A DNA stretch of 64,000 bases from Flavobacterium weaverense (GCF_003688495.1 NZ_REFH01000009.1:656143-720142), one strand, 5' to 3'; positions 43,685 to 53,831 are shown, counted from the first letter of the stretch. Made by a program: numbers and translations. Notes: generated by a model not told the origin, from the sequence alone.

Positions 43685-44644
43685 ATGAAAGCGAAAATAA
43701 ATACCGAAAAGACAAATTTGCATCCAAGAAATCAAGATAGATTTGGATATAATTTCGAACAATTAGTCCAAAAATCTCCAGAATTAAAAGAATTTGTTTC
43801 CATCAACGAGCATGAAATAGAAACGATTGACTTTAGTAATCCTGACGCTGTAAAAGCGCTTAACAAAGCTTTACTAATCGATCATTATGATATTCAAGAT
43901 TGGGATATTCCTAAAAATTATCTCTGCCCACCAATTCCAGGAAGAGCTGATTATATTCATTACATCGCTGACTTACTAGCAACTTCTAACAATGGAATAA
44001 TTCCTGAAGGCGATATCGTACAAGGACTAGATGTTGGTGTTGGCGCAAACTGTATTTATCCCATTATTGGAAATTCAGCGTATGGCTGGAGTTTTGTAGG
44101 AACTGATATTGATGAAAATGCAATACAGAATTGTAAAAAAATCATAGCATCAAACCCAAAACTAATGGACACGATAAGTCTCCAACTCCAAACAGAAGCG
44201 CGTTTTATATTCAAAAATATAATTACTCCAGAAGATCGCTTTGCATTTACAATATGTAATCCACCATTTCATTCTTCTCAAGAGGAAGCTACAAAAAGTT
44301 CATTACGCAAAGTAAATAATTTACAATCTAAAGATGCTGCAGAAAGGAGTACAAAACCAATTCTAAATTTTGGTGGGCACAATTCTGAACTTTGGTGCGA
44401 TGGTGGTGAGCTAGCCTTCATAACTCAAATGGCCTATGAAAGTGCTAAATATCCTTTGCAATGTTTATGGTTTACGACTTTAGTTTCTAAAAAAGATAAT
44501 CTTTCTAGTATTTATAAAACACTTAATAAAATTAGTGCGGCAGAAATTAAAACGATCGACATGGCTCAAGGCCAAAAAACTAGTAGAATTGTCGCTTGGA
44601 CATTCATGAGCGCCAATCAACAAAAACAATGGAAATTCGTTTAG
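43685..44644 (+). CDS. rlmF: 23S rRNA (adenine1618-N6)-methyltransferase
   Basis: A 319-residue SAM-dependent methyltransferase that modifies A1618 of 23S rRNA. Signatures: NLHPRNQDRFGYNFEQLV near the start, SAM-binding LDVGVGANCIYP (115-126), GTDID, catalytic NPPFHSS (192-198) and GGHNSELWCDGGE. A -7-like TATCTTTA with upstream TTG lies at 43642-43668. Confidence 0.94.
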   Translation: MKAKINTEKTNLHPRNQDRFGYNFEQLVQKSPELKEFVSINEHEIETIDFSNPDAVKALNKALLIDHYDIQDWDIPKNYLCPPIPGRADYIHYIADLLATSNNGIIPEGDIVQGLDVGVGANCIYPIIGNSAYGWSFVGTDIDENAIQNCKKIIASNPKLMDTISLQLQTEARFIFKNIITPEDRFAFTICNPPFHSSQEEATKSSLRKVNNLQSKDAAERSTKPILNFGGHNSELWCDGGELAFITQMAYESAKYPLQCLWFTTLVSKKDNLSSIYKTLNKISAAEIKTIDMAQGQKTSRIVAWTFMSANQQKQWKFV

Positions 44645-44856
44645 AAAACACCCATCATTCCTTTTACAGTCATTTTTTCACTAATAATGAATAATGTAAT
44701 TATCATATTATTGATTAAAAAACGATTAATTGCGATTATGTGAAAACGCAGACAGAAAAGGAATAATTTAATATTTAACAAATGTTCTGATAATAAAAGG
44801 ATAATTTAACGTTATTTAAGTAGTATTTTAGCACTCAAAACCTTAAATAACTAACA

Positions 44857-47800
44857 ATGAAAAAACTTTTATTTATTCTAACCTTAATTTTCTCAGTGGG
44901 ATTGACCGCTCAGGAAATTAAAATTTCGGGAGTTGTTACCGATGAGTCCAAATCAACCTTGCCCGGAACAACAATAGTTGTAAGAGGAACCAAAAAAGGT
45001 ACCACTTCAGATGGTGATGGAAAGTATACAATTACTGCAAAAAAAGGAGATGTTATACAATTTTCATACGTGGGATTAGAGACTAAATCAGTAACAGTTA
45101 CTGGATCTACTTTAAACGTAACCTTAATGGGTACGGGCGAATCACTTCAAGATGTCGTTGTAATAGGTTCGCGTAATCCTACTCGAACAATAACAGAGTC
45201 TGCAGTTCCTATTGACGTAATTTCTATGAAAGAAATTGCATCACAAGGTCCACAAGTTAACTTAAACCAGATTTTAAACATGGTTGCACCGTCGTTTACA
45301 TCTAATACTACAACGGTAGCTGACGGAACAGACCACATCGATCCAGCTCAATTAAGAGGATTAGGACCAGATCAGGTATTAGTATTAGTTAACGGTAAAA
45401 GAAGACATACTTCTGCACTTGTGAATATTAATGGATCTCCAGGTAGAGGATCTGTGGGTACAGATTTAAATGCTATTCCAGCTTTTGCTATTGATAAAAT
45501 CGAAGTATTAAGAGATGGTGCTTCTGCACAATATGGTTCTGATGCTATTGCAGGTGTTATCAATATTAATGTAAAGAAAAACACAAACAAGTTAGACGTT
45601 AATCTTTTTGGAGGAGGAAATTTTTCTAAAAATGCTAACGATCATTCAGGTGGAGTTGACGGAGGAAATTACCAATTAGATTTAAACTACGGAACTGGTC
45701 TTGGAAAAGAAAAAAGTTTCATTAATGCGACTGCGAGCTTTCAATTGAGAGATGCAACAAGTAGAGCAAAAGATGTAACTGGTACATTATATAACGCTTA
45801 CAACGCAGTAGAAGATAGAGCTGCAGCTGCAGGAACAAATATTAACGCACTTTTTGGAAACATCACTAACACTCCAAATACATTACAAATTCTATCTGCC
45901 ATTAAAACGTATGCTCCGGCGGTAGGCTACTTTACACCGGGACAACAAACGGCAATTCTTGGCGCTACTACTATTGCGCAAATGCAAACAGCACTAAACT
46001 TTGATGCAACAGCTGGAGAATTAGCGTATAGAAATTTAGAAAGAAAAGATTTTAACATGAAAGTGGGACAATCAGCGGTGAAAAGCGCTCAATTCTTTTT
46101 AAATGCTGCTTACCCTATTAACGATAAATTAGAAGCATATGCTTTTGGTGGAACGAGTTATAGAGATGGTGAAGCTGCAGGATTTTATAGAAGACCGAAT
46201 CAATCTAGGGGTTATTCTGGATTGTATCCAAATGGTTTTTTACCAGAAATCCATACTGAAATTAACGATGTATCAATTGCTGCAGGTCTTAGAGGAATGC
46301 TATTTGAAAACTGGAATTTTGATTTGAGTAACACTTACGGTAGAAATGCTCTCGATTATTCAATTGAAAATACTGTCAATTCTTCAATGAGAGAAAGTTC
46401 TCCAACGGTATTTGACGCAGGTGGATTGGCTTTCGCCCAAAACACATTAAATTTTGATATTAACAGAAAGATCGATAAGCTAAATATTGCTTTTGGAGCA
46501 GAGTATCGCAACGAAAATTTTAAAATTAATGAAGGCGTGCCAGATTCGTATAATTTATATGACATCAATGGTGGAATAGTAACAGGTACAACTGCAAACA
46601 ATATTAAGGTTACTGATTTTTTCAATGCAGCAAGACCAGGAGGAGCTCAAGTTTTTCCAGGATTTAGGCCTTCAAATGCTATTGATAAAAGCCGTAATAG
46701 TTTTGCACTATATACAGACCTAGAGTATGACGTTACCGAAAAATGGTTAGTTAATGGAGCACTACGTTTTGAAAACTATTCTGATTTTGGAAACACAACA
46801 AACTTCAAAGTAGCAACTCGTTACAAGTTGACTGAAAACGTTAATTTACGTGGAGCTGTTTCAACTGGATTTAGAGCACCATCGTTACACCAAATCTATT
46901 TCAACTCGACAGCTACGCAATTCGTAGGTGGTGTACCGTTTGAAGTAGGAACTTTTAGTAACGACTCTCAACCTGCACAAGCATTAGGAATTCCTAAGTT
47001 GAAGCAAGAAGAATCTAAAAGTGCTAGTATTGGTTTTACCGCTAAAATTCCAACAGCAAATCTTACTTTAACAGCTGATGCTTATGTTGTACAAATTGAC
47101 GACAGAGTTGTTTTAACTGATCAATTTGCTCGTCCAGCAGGAACATTTGCTGCAGGAACACCGCAAAGAGATCTTCAACTTCAGTTTGACGCTGCCGGAG
47201 CGACTGCTGCTACATTTTTTGCAAATGCAATTAATACAGAGTCAAAAGGAATTGATATCGTGATAAGTCATAAAACAAGTTTTGGAAATAATATTTCTTT
47301 AAAATCAGATTTATCAGCTACTTTTTCTGAAACATATAGAGTTGGAGCTATCAAAGGTTCTCCAACATTAGTTGCGAATGGTCAAGTAAACAGATATTAC
47401 TCTGAAGCTAGTAGAGTGTATTTGCAAGAAGCAATTCCTAGAGTTAAAGCTAATTTGTCTAACTCACTTTCATATAAAAAATTCGATTTCTTTTTAAGAA
47501 ACGTTTATTTTGGAAAAGTAACAGATCCAAACACAGCTGATGCTAACGGAGATGGAAGAGTTGAAGGAGCTCTTGTAAACGGTCAAGTAGTTGAAGTAGA
47601 ACACCCACTATGGGGAGCGAAAATAATTACTGATTTATCTGTAGGTTTTAAACTTACTGAAGCTGCTAAAATTGTTATTGGAGCTAATAACCTTTTTGAT
47701 ATTTACCCAGATGAAAATCTTGGACCACAAAATGCTATTAAGCCAAGATTAGTTAGTGGAGCTGTTGACTATAATGCTGCTCCATCTGCAATTGATTTAT

Positions 47801-47892
47801 CGAATGCAAATCAATTTGTATATTCAAGAAACACATCTCAATTTGGCATGAACGGAAGATTCCTTTTTGCTAGATTAAGCTTTAGTTTCTAA
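44857..47892 (+). CDS. TonB-dependent receptor, large
   Basis: A 1011-residue outer-membrane receptor. Signal peptide (1-18, ending LTAQ), CarboxypepD_reg-like domain (EIKISGVVTDESKSTLPGTTIVVRGTKKGTTSDGDG), plug (VPIDVISMKEIA; LRGLGPDQVLVLVNGKRRHTSALVN; KIEVLRDGASAQYGSDAIAGVINI), then the barrel with GFRAPSL and LGAN-like terminal strands ending in ARLSFSF. It has no SusD- or DUF4249-like partner, so it is a stand-alone receptor, perhaps for a siderophore or other small ligand. Own terminator. Confidence 0.93.
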   Translation: MKKLLFILTLIFSVGLTAQEIKISGVVTDESKSTLPGTTIVVRGTKKGTTSDGDGKYTITAKKGDVIQFSYVGLETKSVTVTGSTLNVTLMGTGESLQDVVVIGSRNPTRTITESAVPIDVISMKEIASQGPQVNLNQILNMVAPSFTSNTTTVADGTDHIDPAQLRGLGPDQVLVLVNGKRRHTSALVNINGSPGRGSVGTDLNAIPAFAIDKIEVLRDGASAQYGSDAIAGVININVKKNTNKLDVNLFGGGNFSKNANDHSGGVDGGNYQLDLNYGTGLGKEKSFINATASFQLRDATSRAKDVTGTLYNAYNAVEDRAAAAGTNINALFGNITNTPNTLQILSAIKTYAPAVGYFTPGQQTAILGATTIAQMQTALNFDATAGELAYRNLERKDFNMKVGQSAVKSAQFFLNAAYPINDKLEAYAFGGTSYRDGEAAGFYRRPNQSRGYSGLYPNGFLPEIHTEINDVSIAAGLRGMLFENWNFDLSNTYGRNALDYSIENTVNSSMRESSPTVFDAGGLAFAQNTLNFDINRKIDKLNIAFGAEYRNENFKINEGVPDSYNLYDINGGIVTGTTANNIKVTDFFNAARPGGAQVFPGFRPSNAIDKSRNSFALYTDLEYDVTEKWLVNGALRFENYSDFGNTTNFKVATRYKLTENVNLRGAVSTGFRAPSLHQIYFNSTATQFVGGVPFEVGTFSNDSQPAQALGIPKLKQEESKSASIGFTAKIPTANLTLTADAYVVQIDDRVVLTDQFARPAGTFAAGTPQRDLQLQFDAAGATAATFFANAINTESKGIDIVISHKTSFGNNISLKSDLSATFSETYRVGAIKGSPTLVANGQVNRYYSEASRVYLQEAIPRVKANLSNSLSYKKFDFFLRNVYFGKVTDPNTADANGDGRVEGALVNGQVVEVEHPLWGAKIITDLSVGFKLTEAAKIVIGANNLFDIYPDENLGPQNAIKPRLVSGAVDYNAAPSAIDLSNANQFVYSRNTSQFGMNGRFLFARLSFSF

Positions 47893-47911
47893 ACTAATTT
47901 TATAGATTATT

Positions 47912-47945
47912 AAAACCATCATGCATAGCATGGTGGTTTTTTTTT
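47912..47945 (+). terminator. Terminator after the large TonB receptor
   Basis: Stem AAACCATCATGC with GCATGGTGGTTT (one G-T pair), loop ATA, nine T. Confidence 0.85.
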
Positions 47946-47981
47946 GGCTTAAACTTAAGTATAAAAATAATTCAAACTTTG

Positions 47982-47989
47982 TACCTTTG
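47982..47989 (+). promoter_or_regulatory. -7 promoter element (TACCTTTG) of uvrB
   Basis: TACCTTTGCATC matches the consensus, 28 bp upstream of the uvrB ATG. Confidence 0.6.
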
Positions 47990-48017
47990 CATCTCTAAAT
48001 CTTTGCCCCTTAATTAA

Positions 48018-50009
48018 ATGAATTTCCAAGTAGTATCCGATTATCAGCCAAAAGGCGACCAACCGCAAGCAATTGAAAAATTAGCTCAAGGAATTATTGA
48101 TGGTGATAAATTTCAGACACTTTTAGGCGTTACAGGTTCTGGAAAAACCTTTACGGTTGCTAACGTTATTCAAGAAGTACAACGACCAACTTTAGTTTTA
48201 GCACACAACAAAACTTTGGCTGCACAATTGTATTCAGAATTCAAGCAGTTCTTCCCTAATAATGCAGTAGAATATTTTGTGTCCTACTACGATTATTATC
48301 AACCAGAAGCCTTCATGCCTGTAACAGGAGTTTTTATTGAAAAGGATTTATCTATTAATGAAGAACTAGAAAAAATGAGAATGTCTACTACGGCTTCCTT
48401 GCTTTCTGGACGTAGAGATATTTTAGTGGTGGCTTCTGTGTCGTGTTTATACGGTATTGGGAATCCTATAGAATTTCAGAAAAATTTAATTCCTATTGAA
48501 AAAGGGCAAATAATTTCTAGAACAAAATTACTACATCAATTAGTTCAAAGTTTATATTCGAGAACAGAAGCCGACTTTAATCCGGGAAGTTTTCGAATAA
48601 AAGGAGACACCGTAGATGTGTATCCAAGTTATGCTGATGAAGCATATCGCATTCACTTTTTTGGAGATGAAATTGAAGAAATAGAAAGTTTTGATTCTAA
48701 AGATTCTAAAGTACTTGAGAAATTTGAAAGATTAACGATTTATCCCGCTAATATGTTTGTGACATCACCAGATGTACTGCAAGGCGCTATTTGGGAAATT
48801 CAGCAAGACTTAGTGAAACAAGTTGATTATTTTAAAGAAATAGGAAAACATTTAGAAGCAAAGAGACTAGAGGAGCGGACTAATTTTGATTTAGAAATGA
48901 TTCGGGAATTAGGTTACTGTTCAGGGATTGAGAACTATTCTCGTTATCTAGACGGCCGTTTACCCGGAACTAGACCTTTCTGTTTGCTAGATTATTTTCC
49001 TAAAGACTATTTAATGGTAGTCGATGAAAGCCACGTTACACTTTCACAAGTGAGCGCAATGTATGGTGGAGATAGAAGCAGAAAAGAAAATTTAGTTGAA
49101 TATGGCTTCCGACTTCCTGCAGCGATGGACAACCGTCCGTTGAAGTTTGAAGAATTTGAAGCAATGCAAAATCAAGTGATTTATGTTTCAGCAACTCCTG
49201 CTGATTATGAGTTAGAAAAAACGGAAGGTGTTGTTGTGGAACAAGTAATTCGTCCAACGGGATTATTAGATCCAATCATTGAAATTCGCCCAAGCTTAAA
49301 TCAAATTGACGACCTAATTGAAGAAATACAAGTTAGAGCTGAAATAGACGAGCGCGTTTTAGTAACCACTTTGACAAAAAGAATGGCAGAAGAGTTGGCT
49401 AAATATTTGACTAAAGTTAATATACGCTGTCGTTATATTCACTCTGAAGTGGATACACTAGAGAGAATAGAAATTATGCAAGATTTGCGTAAAGGAATAT
49501 TTGATGTGTTGATTGGAGTCAATTTGCTTCGTGAAGGACTGGATTTACCTGAGGTTTCACTTGTTGCAATTTTAGATGCAGATAAAGAAGGTTTTTTACG
49601 AAGCCATCGATCGCTTACGCAAACAATTGGTCGTGCAGCGAGAAATTTAAACGGAAAAGCAATCATGTATGCAGATAAAATTACTAAAAGCATGCAAAAA
49701 ACGATTGATGAAACCGACTACAGAAGAACAAAACAAATTAACTACAATACGGAACATAATTTAGTTCCGATGGCGCTTAATAAGAAAATAGAAAGTGCTT
49801 TTACTAAAAATCCATTAGTTGATTATGAATTAGGTTTAACGCTAGACAGCGCTGCAGAACCGGATACGGCTTACATGCCAAGACCTGAACTCGAAAAGCT
49901 AATTAGAGAAAAACGGAAATCAATGGAGAAAGCTGCAAAAGAATTAGACTTTTTACAAGCTGCAAAACTACGCGATGACATTAAAAAATTACAAGGCCAA
50001 TTAACTTAA
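48018..50009 (+). CDS. uvrB: Excinuclease ABC subunit B
   Basis: A 663-residue nucleotide-excision-repair helicase-like protein. Walker A GVTGSGKT (37-44), the damage-probing beta-hairpin VSYYDYYQPEAF (88-99), motif II as DESHVTLSQ, later helicase motifs VLVTTLTKRMAEELA, GVNLLREGLDLPEVSLVAILDADKEGFLRS and QTIGRAARN, and the C-terminal UVR domain (EKAAKELDFLQAAKLRDDI) that binds UvrC. The stop overlaps the convergent TerB-like gene by 4 bp. Confidence 0.98.
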   Translation: MNFQVVSDYQPKGDQPQAIEKLAQGIIDGDKFQTLLGVTGSGKTFTVANVIQEVQRPTLVLAHNKTLAAQLYSEFKQFFPNNAVEYFVSYYDYYQPEAFMPVTGVFIEKDLSINEELEKMRMSTTASLLSGRRDILVVASVSCLYGIGNPIEFQKNLIPIEKGQIISRTKLLHQLVQSLYSRTEADFNPGSFRIKGDTVDVYPSYADEAYRIHFFGDEIEEIESFDSKDSKVLEKFERLTIYPANMFVTSPDVLQGAIWEIQQDLVKQVDYFKEIGKHLEAKRLEERTNFDLEMIRELGYCSGIENYSRYLDGRLPGTRPFCLLDYFPKDYLMVVDESHVTLSQVSAMYGGDRSRKENLVEYGFRLPAAMDNRPLKFEEFEAMQNQVIYVSATPADYELEKTEGVVVEQVIRPTGLLDPIIEIRPSLNQIDDLIEEIQVRAEIDERVLVTTLTKRMAEELAKYLTKVNIRCRYIHSEVDTLERIEIMQDLRKGIFDVLIGVNLLREGLDLPEVSLVAILDADKEGFLRSHRSLTQTIGRAARNLNGKAIMYADKITKSMQKTIDETDYRRTKQINYNTEHNLVPMALNKKIESAFTKNPLVDYELGLTLDSAAEPDTAYMPRPELEKLIREKRKSMEKAAKELDFLQAAKLRDDIKKLQGQLT

Positions 50010-50407
50010 TTGTGCTGTTCCTGAAATATACTTAATAAAATTTTAGGATCTATAATCGCATTTGGAGCCTCGTACATCAATTTCAAAACACGTTTTGTCG
50101 CTATTGGACTAAGACCCATTTCAAGCGCAATTTGTTGGATTGCAATAGCTTCGTTTTTATGCAAAACTCCATCGCAATACATTAATAAGGCAAGTCGGTA
50201 AAACTGTTGTATTCTCTGAAACTCTGATTTTATAGGTAGTGAAGGTAATTCCTGATGAAAGAAATCTTTAAAAATTTCGCTATCAAAATTAAGTTCCTTT
50301 GCCACAATTTCAAGAAATTCAAATTCCCTTTTGTGTAAATGTCCATCAACAGTAGAAAAGGCGATCATTTCTAAAAGTAAACTTCTTTTTTCTTCAAATG
50401 AATTCAT
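50006..50407 (-). CDS. TerB-like domain protein
   Basis: A 133-residue helical protein (LLEMIAFSTVDGHLHKREFEFLEIVAKELNF ... LLMYCDGVLHKNEAIAIQQIALEMGL). Two similar helical halves each with a D-G-x-x-x-x-x-E pattern fit the TerB/DjlA N-terminal metal-binding fold. Function unknown; the tellurite name is historical. In relatives it is sometimes mislabelled as excinuclease subunit B because of its position next to uvrB. Confidence 0.75.
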   Translation of the reverse strand: MNSFEEKRSLLLEMIAFSTVDGHLHKREFEFLEIVAKELNFDSEIFKDFFHQELPSLPIKSEFQRIQQFYRLALLMYCDGVLHKNEAIAIQQIALEMGLSPIATKRVLKLMYEAPNAIIDPKILLSIFQEQHN

Positions 50408-50587
50408 TGCATTATATTTTTAGCTAAAATATCATTTTAATATCATAATAGAAAACGTTAGTATTGAAATCCTAATTCTGAACGTGAAGTACCGACTACT
50501 AATAATTTAAATTCTTAACAAAAAGAACACAATTAAACACTTTATTAACAATAAATCATTAATTTTAATCTTTAAATTTAGAATCAA

Positions 50588-51598
50588 ATGAAACTAATCC
50601 TTAGAGAATACAACCTCAAATTAAAACATACGTTTACAATTTCAAGAGAATCAATTGACTTCCAGCCCTCTTTGATTGTCGAACTTCAAGAAGACGGTTT
50701 TTCAGGTTTTGGTGAAGCCACTTCGAACCCATACTATAAAACTACTGTTCCAGTAATGATGCAGGATTTGGAAAAAATTCGCACACTAATAGAAAGTACA
50801 GTAAATGAAACACCAGAAGACTTTTGGTCAAAAATTCATCCACATTTAAAACATGATATGTTTGCGCTCTGCGCACTAGATATGGCGTATAATGATTTAT
50901 ATGCTCGTCAAAAAGGAAAAAAATTATATGAACTATGGAATTATACAACCGAAACAAATCCATTGACAGACTACACTATTGGAATTGCTTCAATTGAAAA
51001 AATGGTTGAAAAAATGGAAGAACTTCCATGGCCTATTTATAAAATCAAATTAGGAACAAAAGAAGATATTGCAATTGTCACGGAGCTAAGAAAGCGTACC
51101 AATGCAATTTTTAGAATCGATGCTAATTGTGGTTGGGGTGTTGAAGAGACTATTAATAATGCTGTAGCTTTAAAAAAATTAGGAGTTGAGTTCCTAGAAC
51201 AACCTTTAAAAGCAGATAATTGGGATGGACATAAAGAAGTTTTTAAACATTCAGTTTTGCCAATAATTGCAGATGAGAGTTGCATCATTGAAGAAGATGT
51301 AGCAAAATGTCACAATCACTTTCACGGGGTAAATGTAAAATTGGTAAAGTGTGGAGGATTGACGCCTGGAAGACGAATGATTCAAGAAGCTAAGAAATTA
51401 GGTCTTAAAACAATGGTAGGTTGCATGACAGAATCTACAATAGGAATATCAGCAATTGCGCAACTGTTGCCCCAATTAGATTACGTTGATATGGATGGAG
51501 CTTTACTACTTGCGAAAGACATTGCCACAGGAGTAACAATAGATTTTGGAAAAATTAGGTATTCTGAACTCAATGGAACCGGTGTGACACTAATTTAA
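50588..51598 (+). CDS. Dipeptide epimerase (L-Ala-D/L-Glu type), enolase superfamily
   Basis: A 336-residue enzyme. Catalytic KxK pair K152/K154 (YKIKLG), metal ligands D178 (RIDAN), E204 (EQPL) and D229 (ADES), general acid/base K251 (NVKLVKCGG), and the DxD motif D301/D303 (DMDGALLL) that binds the dipeptide amino group in Ala-Glu epimerases. It would convert L-Ala-D-Glu from peptidoglycan turnover to L-Ala-L-Glu. It lies 7 bp before an AONS-like gene. Confidence 0.92.
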   Translation: MKLILREYNLKLKHTFTISRESIDFQPSLIVELQEDGFSGFGEATSNPYYKTTVPVMMQDLEKIRTLIESTVNETPEDFWSKIHPHLKHDMFALCALDMAYNDLYARQKGKKLYELWNYTTETNPLTDYTIGIASIEKMVEKMEELPWPIYKIKLGTKEDIAIVTELRKRTNAIFRIDANCGWGVEETINNAVALKKLGVEFLEQPLKADNWDGHKEVFKHSVLPIIADESCIIEEDVAKCHNHFHGVNVKLVKCGGLTPGRRMIQEAKKLGLKTMVGCMTESTIGISAIAQLLPQLDYVDMDGALLLAKDIATGVTIDFGKIRYSELNGTGVTLI

Positions 51599-51605
51599 TT
51601 GAAGA

Positions 51606-52637
51606 ATGAAAGTCGACCAATTTCCCGATCGAACAATAGAAATTAATGGTGAAGAATACCTGTATTTTGGAGGAACAGCCTACTTAGGTTTACCTACAAA
51701 TCATGAATTTCAACAGCTACTTATAAAGAATATTTTAAAATGGGGTACAGCCTACGGCAGTTCCAGAAATGCAAATATTAAATTATCAGCTTATGATAAT
51801 GCCGAAAAATTTTTAGCGAATTTTATTAATTCAGAATCAGCAGTAACAGTTTCTTCAGGAATGCTTGCAGGAAAGTTAGTTGTGGAGGCTTTAGAAGAAC
51901 AAACGGATTGTTTTTTTCACTTTCCAAACACCCACACTGCTTTAAAGCATTCGTTTAGCCTTCCATTCTTTGTTGGACTCGAATTAAATCCACGTTTACT
52001 TGATGCTAAAATTGAGAGGATCACGATTTTAGCAGATTCGGTGCCTTCTTTTTGTACTACAGCCACTGACTTTACAATTCTTAACTCGATTCCATCGAAT
52101 AAAGAAATTACTTTAGTTATTGATGAGTCACACTCTTTGGGAATTTTAGGTACAAACGGTTGCGGAATATATGCTACAACTCTACTGCCAAAATGTAAGA
52201 GAAAAATAATGATTGCATCCTTAGGAAAAGCATGGGGATTAACTGGAGGTGTAATTGCAAGTGATGCTGCATTTATAAATAATATTAAAAATTTAAGTAC
52301 ATTTATTTCAAGTGCAGGACTGAATGCAGCTTTTGCACAAACAGTAGCTGACGCTGAAAATATTTATGTAGATCAGCACAAAAAAATGAAAGCAAATCTA
52401 GATTACATTCAATCTCATTTGGTGAAAAATAAAGCGGTTCACTTTGATAAAAATTATCCCCTACTCTATCCTGAAATAGAAGGGTTAAAAGAACTATTAT
52501 TACGTCATAAAATAATCACAACTAATTTTAAATACGCAACTGGTATTTCCGATTTAAACAGAATTGTAATCACAGCTAACCACAGAGAGGCGGACCTAGA
52601 TGCTATTATTAGCGTTTTAAACGCAAACCAATTGTGA
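51606..52637 (+). CDS. Short alpha-oxoamine-synthase-like PLP enzyme
   Basis: A 343-residue fold type I PLP enzyme resembling 8-amino-7-oxononanoate synthase. All core residues are kept: GGTAYLGLPTN, G51-S52-S53 (AYGSSRN), H110, D173 and H176 (VIDESHSLG), and K208 in ASLGKAWGLTGG. It is shorter than KbI/BioF (about 385) at the N-terminus. Cotranscribed with the dipeptide epimerase (7-bp gap). No other biotin gene is nearby, so biotin synthesis is not implied; the real reaction may be linked to amino acids from dipeptide breakdown. Confidence 0.8.
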   Translation: MKVDQFPDRTIEINGEEYLYFGGTAYLGLPTNHEFQQLLIKNILKWGTAYGSSRNANIKLSAYDNAEKFLANFINSESAVTVSSGMLAGKLVVEALEEQTDCFFHFPNTHTALKHSFSLPFFVGLELNPRLLDAKIERITILADSVPSFCTTATDFTILNSIPSNKEITLVIDESHSLGILGTNGCGIYATTLLPKCKRKIMIASLGKAWGLTGGVIASDAAFINNIKNLSTFISSAGLNAAFAQTVADAENIYVDQHKKMKANLDYIQSHLVKNKAVHFDKNYPLLYPEIEGLKELLLRHKIITTNFKYATGISDLNRIVITANHREADLDAIISVLNANQL

Positions 52638-52690
52638 TTCAAATAAAGTGGTGTAATTGCATTTTAAACGTACATTTGTAAAAAATAAAA

Positions 52691-53161
52691 ATGATGACTA
52701 ACAACGATATCTTTAAAAAACTTCGCGTAGCTTTAATGTTGCGTGATGATCAAATAATTGAAATATTAGAATTGGTAGATTTTAGAATCACTAAATCAGA
52801 ATTAGGTGCTTTCTTCAGAGATGAGAAACATGAAAATTATATGGAATGCGGTGACCAAGTGTTACGAAATTTCCTAAATGCTTTGGTAATTCATTTACGT
52901 GGAACGAAAGAAAATCCGAAAAATCCAAATGATGTTTTAGCAAAACATAAAGCTCAAATCCCTTCGAAGGAAGGATCGAAAGAGAGACCTGAATTTAAAG
53001 CAAAACCACGCGACGAAGAAAAGTCAAGAGGTGATGAAGCACCTTCTAAATCGCGACCAGCGACAAAAAGCACGAAAAAAAAGGAATATCCTAAAGGTAA
53101 TTCCAAGCCGCAAGTAGTTGAGAAAGTAAAATTCAACTTTGGTAAAAATAAAAAATCATAA
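52691..53161 (+). CDS. DUF1456 (YehS-like) protein
   Basis: A 156-residue cytoplasmic protein. The first 85 residues contain two repeats of the DUF1456 unit (NDIFKKLRVALMLRDDQIIEILELVDFRITKSELGAFFRDEKHENYMECGDQVLRNFLNALVIHLRG), and the rest is a charged, disordered tail ending in KFNFGKNKK. Function unknown. Followed 2 bp later by the oxidoreductase-like gene. Confidence 0.88.
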   Translation: MMTNNDIFKKLRVALMLRDDQIIEILELVDFRITKSELGAFFRDEKHENYMECGDQVLRNFLNALVIHLRGTKENPKNPNDVLAKHKAQIPSKEGSKERPEFKAKPRDEEKSRGDEAPSKSRPATKSTKKKEYPKGNSKPQVVEKVKFNFGKNKKS

Positions 53162-53163
53162 GT

Positions 53164-53820
53164 TTGAAAACGGCATTAGTTATAGGAAGTACAGGTTTAA
53201 TAGGTTCACACCTCTTAAATATACTTTTAGAAAGTAAGGAGTATAGCAAAGTAATTGCTTTTACTAAAAGAGATTTAGGTATTAAGAATTCGAAATTAGT
53301 ACAGCACATTATTTATTTTGATCAACCTGAAACCTATTCTCAATTAATAGTTGGCGATGATTTCTTTTGCACCATTGGTACAACCATCAAAAAAGCAGGA
53401 AGTCAGAAAGAGTTTCGAAAAGTAGATTTTGAGTATCCAAAACAGTTTGCTTCATTTGCATTGCAAAACAATGTCACTCAGTTTTTAATAATTTCATCTT
53501 TAGGTGCAAATGCAGGTTCTTCTAATTTTTATCTAAAAACGAAAGGTGAAATTCAAGAATATCTTAAAGCAACTGATTTCGAAACCGTAGCTGTTTTGCA
53601 ACCATCGCTGCTGCTTGGTGATCGAACTGAATTTCGATTAGCAGAAAAAGTAGGTGGTTTTTTCATGAAAGTACTTTCATTTGTATTTTTTGGAAATTTA
53701 AAAAAATACAAACCTATTGAGGGTAAAACCGTCGCAAAAGCACTTTTTACAATTGCACAGAGAAGTAATGTAGGTTTTAAAATATATGAGTCAGATATGA
53801 TTCAAGAAATCGGAAAATAA
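53164..53820 (+). CDS. NAD(P)-binding Rossmann-fold protein, TTG start
   Basis: A 218-residue atypical short-chain-dehydrogenase protein. It begins at TTG 53164, (M)KTALVIGSTGLIGSHLL, giving the dinucleotide-binding motif G-x-x-G-x-x-G at residues 8-14. Other features: FCTIGTTIKKAGS, FLIISSLGAN and FYLKTKGEIQ (Y-x-x-x-K like). It resembles HTATIP2/YbjT-like oxidoreductases. No in-frame ATG fits the fold, so the TTG start is real. Operon with DUF1456; terminator follows. Confidence 0.85.
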   Translation: MKTALVIGSTGLIGSHLLNILLESKEYSKVIAFTKRDLGIKNSKLVQHIIYFDQPETYSQLIVGDDFFCTIGTTIKKAGSQKEFRKVDFEYPKQFASFALQNNVTQFLIISSLGANAGSSNFYLKTKGEIQEYLKATDFETVAVLQPSLLLGDRTEFRLAEKVGGFFMKVLSFVFFGNLKKYKPIEGKTVAKALFTIAQRSNVGFKIYESDMIQEIGK

Positions 53821-53831
53821 TTGAATACCAA

